In this document: positions 25,912 to 33,112 of the stretch, piece by piece | Layout of the letters: the number at the start of each line of letters is the position of its first letter | Position numbering within the stretch: position 1 is the first letter of the stretch | Assembly (NCBI RefSeq): GCF_004570325.1 | Contig: NZ_SPQO01000001.1 | Location: forward strand, 186,001 to 250,000 | Reading direction: 5' to 3' | DNA from: Mycobacterium sp. PS03-16 | GTDB taxonomy: Bacteria; Actinomycetota; Actinomycetes; Mycobacteriales; Mycobacteriaceae | DNA: 64,000 bases | Notes under the pieces: generated by a model | Seen by the model: only the letters and a program-made list of their open reading frames with translations | Told to the model about the DNA's origin: nothing | The model's database searches: none | Position numbers and translations under genes: made by a program

Positions 25912-26579
25912 TGTTTCCTCCCACTGCCCGCCCCGAAGTCTCCCGGCGAACTGGCCGTCGTGAACCGCTGACCAGATAGTTGCCATGTCGGCGCTATCCG
26001 CAAACATCATCGCAGCCGAGATGTGGCCACTGGGCCGCTCTATGCGGATGCAACAGAATCCGCCGTCATTGTCGATGAAGTGGGCGCTGGACACTATCCG
26101 TGACTCGCCTAGGCGCGCACCAAGTGCCTGGATGTGGCAGCTTCTCGGCGCCGTCGGCTGCAAACTGTAGCGTTCGTAGCTACCGCCTGCCGAGACGTTA
26201 GCCGGCTCGATGCGCTGAGTCGCGAGTCGGTTGCCGCGCGTCGTCCGGGCCAATCGTTGGCGAACATCCCGTCGGGTCCCGCGCGCAGCCTCGGCGTCAT
26301 GTGCAACGAACTCTTACGGCACACGCGCTCCGTGGTCGGATTCAGTGGAGCAGCTGCGCCATGCGCAGGTCTGTGAACTCGCAGGCCAGCTTGCGTGTTC
26401 TGCCGCGTGGCTATCTGCACGCTTGGACGGTCGAACCTGCCGACACGGGCTGCGGAGGGTTGGCTCTCGGCACCCTTCGGCGGCCCGAACTGGACGTGTG
26501 AAGCTGTGAATGGTGATACAAGGCTCTAGGAGCTCCAGCAGCCGTCGACGAAGGTTCGAGCACGCAATAGGGGATGTGA
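25912..26579. other. Region without a confident gene
   Basis: The gap lies between the coiled-coil gene and the divergent nuclease gene. The minus-strand frame of the coiled-coil gene is open to 26253, so up to about 340 bp may be coding. Short overlapping frames occur on both strands at 26109-26629, but none has a good ribosome binding site or a recognisable product. Confidence 0.4.
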
Positions 26580-27293
26580 GTGGCCGCACGACTGAGTAGG
26601 GAAGAACGTCTGCAGCGGATCGTCGACAAAGCGCGTAAGCGCGTCGACGATGCCCCAGACGCTGCGCATTCCCTTCGTCACAGTCCCGATAGCCTCGTCA
26701 GCACGCTGGTGCGGGAGGCGGGATACGACCGCATGTCAGACAAGCTGCTCGCAGAACTCGGCGAGCTCCTGGAGCAGGCCGGCGTGGGGACACATCCACT
26801 ACTGACAGACCCGAGCATCACGGCCAAGACGCGGGTGCACTTCTTTGATCTCGCGCGACCGGTGCCGGGCTTTCAGCAACCGCGGCAGCTGTTCGCGGAA
26901 GAGAAGGAGCTTTCGCGGTTCATCTCGATGAACTGGGCGGTGTTGCCCTACATCAAGAAGTGCGGCCTGCGATTCCGTGGCCGTGAGGTACGGCTCGCAG
27001 GCAACGCGGTGATCGACCTCCTCGCCGTCGACAAGAAGACCGACGAGCTCGTGGGTTTTGAACTGAAGGCGTCCGAGGGTGACGATCGATTGATCGGCCA
27101 AGCTGCCAAGTACATGACATCCCTGGCTGCTCAAGCGGAGAAGGAAGGCCGCACCGGGGCTCGCCTCATCATCGTTACAGGGCAGCCGGATGAGGATCTG
27201 TCCGCGCGCGTTCAAGATCTTGCCGAGCGGTACGGAGTTTCGACCCAATGGCTTCTCTACAAGGTCGAGATCGACTTGTTCGAGCGAACGTAA
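26580..27293 (+). CDS. NucS/DUF91-like PD-(D/E)XK nuclease-domain protein
   Basis: A 237-aa protein with a GTG start preceded by AGGGG. The N-terminal 100 residues are helical and unknown. The second half has ELSRFISMNWAVL, then VIDLLAVDKKTDELVGFELKAS and LIGQAAKYM. The D...ExK arrangement (IDLLAVD, FELK) and the QAAKYM helix match the NucS/DUF91 nuclease fold. It is not the housekeeping mycobacterial mismatch nuclease NucS, whose N-terminal domain differs. It is transcribed away from the defence operon and may be a separate accessory nuclease. Its convergent neighbour is the DUF732 gene. Confidence 0.7.
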   Translation: MAARLSREERLQRIVDKARKRVDDAPDAAHSLRHSPDSLVSTLVREAGYDRMSDKLLAELGELLEQAGVGTHPLLTDPSITAKTRVHFFDLARPVPGFQQPRQLFAEEKELSRFISMNWAVLPYIKKCGLRFRGREVRLAGNAVIDLLAVDKKTDELVGFELKASEGDDRLIGQAAKYMTSLAAQAEKEGRTGARLIIVTGQPDEDLSARVQDLAERYGVSTQWLLYKVEIDLFERT

Positions 27294-27490
27294 CCTTCGG
27301 GCAGCAACGTCGAGCGCCCTCGTGGAAAGGCAGCGTCTGCCGGGCGGCTTAAGGCCAGATGCGCCGAGTCCGAACGCGCACGCGTCGTCAATAGCGGAAC
27401 TCGAACGGGTCACCGGAATTGATGGGACGCCAGATGGTGAGCCTCTCGCAGCGGTACCAGAGCAGCACATCGCCTCGGCTTGAAGGGCTC

Positions 27491-27835
27491 TCAAATCACG
27501 GGCCCCGTGTACCCCTGCTCGTAGGCCCACCCGACCACCCCGGCCTTGGCGTCCACGCACATGTGGCTCACCGCCGACACCAGGATCAGCGACGCCTCGG
27601 CGGGCGCGAAGCCCGTACCGCTCAGCCGGCCGAGAACGACCGGCGGTGCGTCACCGCTTCGCAAGTCGTGACAGACCGCCTTGCCGATGTCGATCATGTC
27701 GATGATCGACCCGTAGCTCACCCCCTGACTGTCCAGGAACGAGATGAACTCGTACTGGTCGGCGTGCGCCGGCGGGGCCAACGCCACCGCCGCCGACACC
27801 GCGAATCCCCCTGCAATCGCCATACATCTGCGCAT
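27491..27835 (-). CDS. DUF732 secreted protein
   Basis: A 114-aa protein with a Sec-type signal peptide (MRRCMAIAGG, then a hydrophobic stretch ending AHA at about residue 26), so the mature part is outside the membrane. The rest (FLDSQGVSYG, DIGKAVCHDLRSG, HMCVDAKAGVVGWAYEQGY) matches the DUF732 family, which is common in mycobacteria and has no known function. The paired cysteines probably form a disulphide. The start has AAGGGGGGA upstream. It marks a return to typical mycobacterial gene content. Confidence 0.85.
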   Translation of the reverse strand: MRRCMAIAGGFAVSAAVALAPPAHADQYEFISFLDSQGVSYGSIIDMIDIGKAVCHDLRSGDAPPVVLGRLSGTGFAPAEASLILVSAVSHMCVDAKAGVVGWAYEQGYTGPVI

Positions 27836-27890
27836 GATCCCCCCTTGAATCGCGCTGAAGCCACGATAAGACCGGCCACCGACACGTCGG

Positions 27891-28820
27891 TCAGCTCGAC
27901 TCCCGGAACGCCGTCGAGAACGCTTCTGCGATGCCCGCGGCCCGCTCGCGGTACTGCGCACCGGTCAAGCCGCTGTCACGCCTGGCGAAGCGGGACGCCA
28001 ACCGCGCCAGCGCGTCGGCGCCCTCGTTGAGCAGATTGCCCTGATGACCCGGCACCCACCGCGCGTCGCTTCGGTTCTGCTGCAGCCGGATCCGCCGCTG
28101 TGCCTCGACCAGCCCGGCCGACCCCTTACGCCGTTCGGTCGTGTACCCGTCGGGAAGCACGTCATCGCCGGCCGTCCACCGCCGCAGCATGGTGATCGCC
28201 GCGCGGCTGTCGGTCAACAGCGTCAACTGGCGGTACGGCAGCCTGCGCACCGCGTCGTTGATCGCCCGCAGCTCCGCGATCAGCACCACGCTGGATCCCA
28301 CCTGCCAGTGGTGGTGCTCGAATCCGAGTAACCCGAAGTCCCCGGTGCTGGCCAGCCAGCCGTAGCCGGTTACCTTGCCGCGCACCGACCCGTCGGTGGC
28401 CACCACGATCGGCGACATGTCCGCCGGCGGCCGGGGGAGCAGGTCGGCGGTCAACCCCGCGGCCGCCGCCCTCATCAGCGCCTGGTCGGCGTCCGTCGGC
28501 CTCTCGAGCGACACGCCCGGCAGCAGCATCTCCACCTCGGGCCCGTGCCGGTGCAGCGCGCTCGCCGGCGGCAGCTTCACCAGGATCCGCACCCGGTCGA
28601 GCTCCGGGCTCTCCGCCCGCAGCCGCAGCACCGCGTCGAGCACCGCGGTGTCGCGGTTCGGAGAGTCGGTGCGGCCCGACCAGGACCGTTCGCCGTCGAC
28701 GGCATGGAACCAGAACGCCCCGCGCGCCAACTGCACCGCGAGCGCCACCGTGGTCAACGGCCGTGGCCGGGCCGCGACGATGTCGGTGCGTCTCGGTCGA
28801 GCGTGAGGTCGCGCGGTCAT
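27891..28820 (-). CDS. RNase H-like protein
   Basis: A 309-aa protein whose C-terminal half is an RNase H domain. The four acidic positions are visible: VVATDGSV, IAELRAIND, LLTDSRAA and NEGADALARLA, along with WVPGHQGN. It would cut RNA in RNA:DNA hybrids. The first 140 residues (TVALAVQLARGAFWFHAVDG, RVRILVKLPPASALHRHGP) have a strand/helix order that might be a degraded second RNase H-like fold; this is only a visual impression. The start at 28820 has GGGAGAG upstream. It is divergent from the NERD helicase gene and lies about 3 kb from the reverse transcriptase gene. Confidence 0.8.
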   Translation of the reverse strand: MTARPHARPRRTDIVAARPRPLTTVALAVQLARGAFWFHAVDGERSWSGRTDSPNRDTAVLDAVLRLRAESPELDRVRILVKLPPASALHRHGPEVEMLLPGVSLERPTDADQALMRAAAAGLTADLLPRPPADMSPIVVATDGSVRGKVTGYGWLASTGDFGLLGFEHHHWQVGSSVVLIAELRAINDAVRRLPYRQLTLLTDSRAAITMLRRWTAGDDVLPDGYTTERRKGSAGLVEAQRRIRLQQNRSDARWVPGHQGNLLNEGADALARLASRFARRDSGLTGAQYRERAAGIAEAFSTAFRESS

Positions 28821-28946
28821 GTTCTCTCCCCCCGGAATGAACGTGTGCGACGCACGGTATGCCACGGCACCGACAGACCCACCTGTCACAGCGCCCCGTT
28901 ACGATCGGTGACATCGCCGTAAGGGCCAAGGGGAGGTATCGACCCG

Positions 28947-30602
28947 GTGAGCATCACGCCCGACGAGAGCCCGCGGCTCAACGCCTCCGAGCGCAGCACC
29001 TACCGGGCGCTGATCGACCAGCTCGAGCCCAACGACCTCGTCGTCCCCGGGCAGCGGGTCACCGATCACCTCAAGGACCACGAGGTCGACTTCGTCGTCG
29101 CGATCGAGGGCGCCGGCATCGTCTGCCTCGAGGTCAAGGGCGGCGAGGTGTGGCACGACGGCGACGGCTGGCGGCAGATCCGCGGCGGCCGCGAGTACAA
29201 GATCGAACCCGTGCGGCAGACCCGCGAGGCCTGCTACGCCCTGCGCGACTTCGTGGAGAAGGACCCGCGCTGGACGCAGAAGCGGCTGCGGTGGGACCAC
29301 GTCATCGTGCTGCCGAACACCGAGCTGCCCGACGACTTCGGTCTGCCGGAGTGTCCGCGCTGGAAGGTGATCGACCGCAACGACATCGGCGATCTGGTCG
29401 CCAAACTGCGCGAGGTGTTGATCCGCCAGGAGCTGGAGCGCCCGCTGCTCTCCCGCGACGGCATCGAGCAGCTGGCGACCGCGCTGAGCGGCCGAGGCTT
29501 GCCGCAGCGCGACGTGGTGGCCCGCGCCCTGGCCAACGAGGACGCCGCCGACGCGCTCACCGAGCACCAGGCCGTCATTCTCGACGCCATCCGGATGCTC
29601 CGGCGCGTCGAGGTCCGCGGCGGCGCCGGCAGCGGCAAGACCTTCCTGGCGATGGAGCAGGCCCGCCGGCTGGCGCAACGAGGCGAGCGGGTGGCCCTGG
29701 TGTGCTACTCGCACGGCCTGGCGTCCTACCTGGAGAGGGTGACCGCGACGTGGCCGCGCCGCCAGCAGCCCGCGTATGTCGGCGAGTTCCACGCGCTCGG
29801 GGTGCAGTGGGGTGCGCCGCAGGGTCCGGACGAGTCGCTGCGCACCGAGGAGACCGTGCAGTTCTGGGAGCACGACCTGCCGCTGCAGATGGCCGAGCTG
29901 GCGGAGCAACTCAAACCCGGCCACCGGTTCGACTCCGTGGTGGTCGACGAGGCGCAGGACTTCGCCGACGCCTGGTGGGACCCGCTGCTCGCCGCGCTGC
30001 GGGATCCGGTCGAGGGCGGCCTCTACGTGTTCACCGACGAGGGGCAGCGGGTGTTCAACCGGCACGGCTCGCCGCCGGTGCCGCTCGTGCCGCTGATCCT
30101 CGACCACAATGTGCGCAACACCCGCCAGATCGCCAACGCGTTCCAACCGCTGGTCGACCATCCGATGCGCTTCCTCGGCGGCGAAGGACCGGCGGTCACG
30201 TTCGTCGCGTGCGACCGCGAGGAGGCGCTCGACGCCGGGGACGATCAGATCGAGTCGTTGCTCGAACAGGGTTGGCGCTCGGAAGATCTCGCGCTGCTGA
30301 CCACCGGCAGCCGGCACCCCGAGCAGGCCGAGCGGCAGAAGGACGGGCACACGGCGTACTGGGACACGTTCTGGGACACCGACCAGGTGTTCTACGGCCA
30401 CGTCCTCGGCTTCAAGGGACTCGAGCGACGCTGCGTCGTGCTCGTCGTCAACGAGACGAGCAAATTCGAACGCTCCCGCGAGCGGCTGTACGTCGGATTG
30501 TCGCGGGCGCGCGACCAGCTGGTGGTGTGCGGGGATCCCGACTTCATCCGCGAGGTCGGGGGACCGGACCTCGCGCGGCGCCTCAACGTGCCATCCAGCT
30601 AA
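28947..30602 (+). CDS. NERD-domain SF1 helicase
   Basis: A 551-aa protein. Residues about 35-125 are a NERD (nuclease-related) domain: VDFVVAIEGAGIVCLEVKGG, with D and ExK in place. A UvrD/Rep-type helicase follows: GGAGSGKTFLAMEQA (about 226-240), VVVDEAQDFADAWW and YVGLSRARDQLVV. Such NERD-helicases are widespread in actinobacteria and are assumed to process DNA. The GTG start has GGAGG 10 nt upstream. It reads towards the cysteine-rich protein gene 45 nt on. Confidence 0.85.
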   Translation: MSITPDESPRLNASERSTYRALIDQLEPNDLVVPGQRVTDHLKDHEVDFVVAIEGAGIVCLEVKGGEVWHDGDGWRQIRGGREYKIEPVRQTREACYALRDFVEKDPRWTQKRLRWDHVIVLPNTELPDDFGLPECPRWKVIDRNDIGDLVAKLREVLIRQELERPLLSRDGIEQLATALSGRGLPQRDVVARALANEDAADALTEHQAVILDAIRMLRRVEVRGGAGSGKTFLAMEQARRLAQRGERVALVCYSHGLASYLERVTATWPRRQQPAYVGEFHALGVQWGAPQGPDESLRTEETVQFWEHDLPLQMAELAEQLKPGHRFDSVVVDEAQDFADAWWDPLLAALRDPVEGGLYVFTDEGQRVFNRHGSPPVPLVPLILDHNVRNTRQIANAFQPLVDHPMRFLGGEGPAVTFVACDREEALDAGDDQIESLLEQGWRSEDLALLTTGSRHPEQAERQKDGHTAYWDTFWDTDQVFYGHVLGFKGLERRCVVLVVNETSKFERSRERLYVGLSRARDQLVVCGDPDFIREVGGPDLARRLNVPSS

Positions 30603-30635
30603 TCGGCGACGGCTCAATTTGTCATACCCGGCTGG

Positions 30636-30641
30636 GATAAT
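30636..30641 (+). promoter_or_regulatory. Candidate -10 box for a leaderless transcript
   Basis: GATAAT ends 6 nt before the GTG at 30648. This is the spacing expected if transcription begins on the G of the start codon, as in mycobacterial leaderless mRNAs. There is no clear -35 box. A second start, ATG at 30657, has GAGG 8 nt upstream, so the evidence is divided. Confidence 0.4.
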
Positions 30642-30647
30642 CGTGAG

Positions 30648-31511
30648 GTGACGCAAATGATCCATCACCGCCTGCACGTCCTCGAGGCCACTGACTGGAA
30701 GGACGGCGTCATCACCCTGCTCGCGCCCGGCTCGCCGTACCGTCCATGGCGGTATGCGTTCGGTGAGGCCCGCCCCGGGGACTACGCGATGCTGGTGCTG
30801 GGCACCGACCCGGTGTCGGTGCTGACGGTGCTCGCCCGGGTCGGCGACGAGGGACGGCTGGGCGGCGCGCTGCTCGACGCCGACCGGTATCGCCTCGACG
30901 TCGTTGACCTGAGCACCCTGACCATGATGCTCAACCTCCGCGACAACGCCTTCACCAGTTGGCGCCTCGACGATGACGACGCCGAAGCGGTGATCCTGGC
31001 GATCCACGAGAGCCGGCTCCACGGCGACCCGTACGACCGCTGCGGTCACTCATCGCTCGTCGCCGCCCGGAACCTGCTGCGCTTCCACGGCAGCTGCCAC
31101 GGATGCGGCAGCACCATCGATCTGGCCGCGGCGGATGCGCGCGACCACGTGCACGTCCACACCGTCGCGCCGTACCGCCGACCAGATCCTCATTCCCCGA
31201 TCAGGCTCGGCGAGCAGGACGACCCGCGGGCGGCGTCGCAGGTCCAATCGCTGAGGAGCGTGGCCACGGACTGGCCGGCGGTCATCTGCCGACGCTGCCG
31301 CGACCGGATGCGGGACGGCGGCTACACCAGTTTCGTCGAGTTCCTGTTCGCCGAGCACCCGCAGTGTCCCCGCTGCGGCGGACGGCGAACCCAGTCGATC
31401 GCGTACGGCATGCCCGTCGACCCCCAGTCGTGGGGCCCATGGATCAGCATGGGTGGCTGCTGCGTCATGGAGGGGCAGTGGCACTGCTCGCTCTGCGAGC
31501 ATGCGTGGTGA
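30648..31511 (+). CDS. Cysteine-rich, probably zinc-binding protein of unknown function
   Basis: A 287-aa protein I do not recognise. The first 120 residues (WRYAFGEARPGDYAMLVLG, TMMLNLRDNAFTSWRL) look like a small mixed alpha/beta domain. The second half has CxxC pairs: CHGCG, CRRC, CPRCGG and a terminal HCSLCEHAW, which suggests two zinc ribbons or an HNH-like fold (GSTIDLAAADARDHVHVHTV lies between). Start: GTG 30648, possibly leaderless, or ATG 30657. It follows the NERD helicase at a distance of 45 nt. No membrane segment or signal peptide. Confidence 0.65.
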   Translation: MTQMIHHRLHVLEATDWKDGVITLLAPGSPYRPWRYAFGEARPGDYAMLVLGTDPVSVLTVLARVGDEGRLGGALLDADRYRLDVVDLSTLTMMLNLRDNAFTSWRLDDDDAEAVILAIHESRLHGDPYDRCGHSSLVAARNLLRFHGSCHGCGSTIDLAAADARDHVHVHTVAPYRRPDPHSPIRLGEQDDPRAASQVQSLRSVATDWPAVICRRCRDRMRDGGYTSFVEFLFAEHPQCPRCGGRRTQSIAYGMPVDPQSWGPWISMGGCCVMEGQWHCSLCEHAW

Positions 31512-31777
31512 GGCTCCAGAGCCTTCCCCAATCGCCGGCATGGACGAGGAAGCACTGCGGACAGGCCTCCTCCTGCCCAGCTGCGCGATGCTCGGTTGAC
31601 GCTTGGCATCATGAAGCGACTGAAATCCGAAGCGGCACGCCAGAGTAGGGGGCGCGGGAGAAAACGCCGAAAAAGAGAGACCGAAAGCCGCAACCTCTGT
31701 GGTCCCTCGGGATGACCGCACATGTGCGGGATCCGCGCCGACCTCAACGTAGCCCTGCGCCGGACACGTCCGCAAGG
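31512..31777. other. Convergent intergenic gap
   Basis: The 266-bp gap between the cysteine-rich protein gene and the reverse transcriptase gene contains no frame I accept, and I could not find a strong hairpin. If the reverse transcriptase uses a noncoding RNA, this 3' flank and the 5' flank at 35178-35314 are the nearest non-coding spaces. Confidence 0.4.
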
Positions 31778-33112
31778 TCACCGCGTATTGCGCAGGGCGA
31801 CCAGCGACACCAGTCCCAGCTCGCGGTACAGCACCTCCGGCGGAAGCTGTCGGAAGCCGCGCACCCCCGGGATGCCGGTCGCCGCCTGCACGATCTTGCG
31901 AGCGATCCGGTAGTCCATGTCCTTGAGCGAGCCTCGGTCGGTCGTTGCGTCGAGCAGCGCGGACAATCCGGCCACGGCGAACGGACTCGTGACGTCGAGC
32001 ATGACGTTAGTGGCGGCGACGAGGTGGCGGGCCCGCTCCCGCACCGTCATCTCCGCCAGCGTGGGCGTCGACCCGTCGATACGCGCCGCGATGCGAGCGA
32101 CGAACCGGCGCAACCGATGCGGGCCCAACGCGACCGTCCCGGCAGCCGTCACGGACATGCCGAGGCAGTCGATCCGGTCCCGACCGCCGTATGCGGGGTC
32201 GTCAGTGCACGGTCGGCCGGTCGCGCTCAGGGCGGTACGCAGCTCCTTGCTCAGCTTCCGCGTGACGCCCAATTCCGCGACGAGTGCGTCGATCCGGGTG
32301 TCCACCTCGTGGATCACCGCGAGATCCGGGTGGGCGATCATGAAGTCGTCGTTGTAGCGGGCGTAGAACACCCCGTCGATGTCACTGATCGCCCGGTCCA
32401 TCGGGACAACGGCCAGGTTCCCGAGCAGTGGAACAAGCGGAGTTCCCATCGCGACGCCGTTGAGGCGGGTGAACTCCGTGCCATCCGCGTCGCGCACCAC
32501 GGGACGCACCAGCGCGGTGATCAAGTCCCATGCCGTAGTGCTGATCTCACCGCTGGCGGCGCCCAGCGACGCCACGTCCCGAAGGGTGCGCCACAGCGCG
32601 GCGTCCGGGCCGACCGGGAGGTTGTCGCCGTACTTCTCGAAGTCGGACTGCAGCACGTACAGCGGCCCGCCCCTCGGCCCGACCCGCTGACGGTGGGCAC
32701 GGATGTAGGCGGCGAACGCCCGCATCGCTCCGACGTTCGTCAATCCCGGCAGGTACGACCAGACACCGGGCAGGCCATAGCAGCGGGCATTGTGCGACAA
32801 CACCTTGAACAACGCCGAGCCGACGATGTGATCGACGAAGCCTGCCAGGTGGGCGGTGCGCCGCTTCCCGCCCGTTGCGAGGAACCAGACATCGACGGGC
32901 TGCGGCCGGTACGTGCCGTCGGCGATGCTCGCGGCGATCGCGCGCGACAACGTCTTTCGATCCGCCGCCGCATCGAAATAGGTGACCCGGTCGGCTACTT
33001 CGCCGAATCCCATCCCGCGTTCGTTGCGCTTGGTGTAGATCCGCAGAATCGTGGATTCGTACGTCGCCGGGTCGATCAGGCAGCGGTCGATGTCGATTGG
33101 GTCAAGCGCCAT
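31778..33112 (-). CDS. Reverse transcriptase, not intron- or transposon-linked
   Basis: A 444-aa protein with a reverse transcriptase core: ASIADGTYRPQPVDV and GKRRTAHLAGFVDHIV (early fingers), LYVLQSDFEKYGDNLP (motif A, Asp157), GVAMGTPLVPLLGNLAV (219-235, matching GxPQGSPLSPLLxN) and FYARYNDDFMIA with YNDD at 253-256 replacing the usual YADD. About 150 C-terminal residues look helical and have no maturase or endonuclease motif. No group II intron, retron or DGR repeat was seen. The gene overlaps the membrane protein gene by 11 nt, so the two are translated together. This pairing suggests a defence-type RT of the 'unknown group' kind, though I cannot assign it to a named group. Confidence 0.85.
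   Translation of the reverse strand: MALDPIDIDRCLIDPATYESTILRIYTKRNERGMGFGEVADRVTYFDAAADRKTLSRAIAASIADGTYRPQPVDVWFLATGGKRRTAHLAGFVDHIVGSALFKVLSHNARCYGLPGVWSYLPGLTNVGAMRAFAAYIRAHRQRVGPRGGPLYVLQSDFEKYGDNLPVGPDAALWRTLRDVASLGAASGEISTTAWDLITALVRPVVRDADGTEFTRLNGVAMGTPLVPLLGNLAVVPMDRAISDIDGVFYARYNDDFMIAHPDLAVIHEVDTRIDALVAELGVTRKLSKELRTALSATGRPCTDDPAYGGRDRIDCLGMSVTAAGTVALGPHRLRRFVARIAARIDGSTPTLAEMTVRERARHLVAATNVMLDVTSPFAVAGLSALLDATTDRGSLKDMDYRIARKIVQAATGIPGVRGFRQLPPEVLYRELGLVSLVALRNTR

Noticed and set aside
26134..26376. An 80-codon plus-strand frame before the NucS-like gene
   Set aside because: No ribosome binding site and low-complexity, arginine-rich start; it overlaps the possible N-terminal extension of the coiled-coil gene.
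28899..31049. A 716-codon minus-strand frame
   Set aside because: It runs antisense to the NERD helicase and the cysteine-rich protein genes, both of which have recognisable motifs; the product shows no family features.
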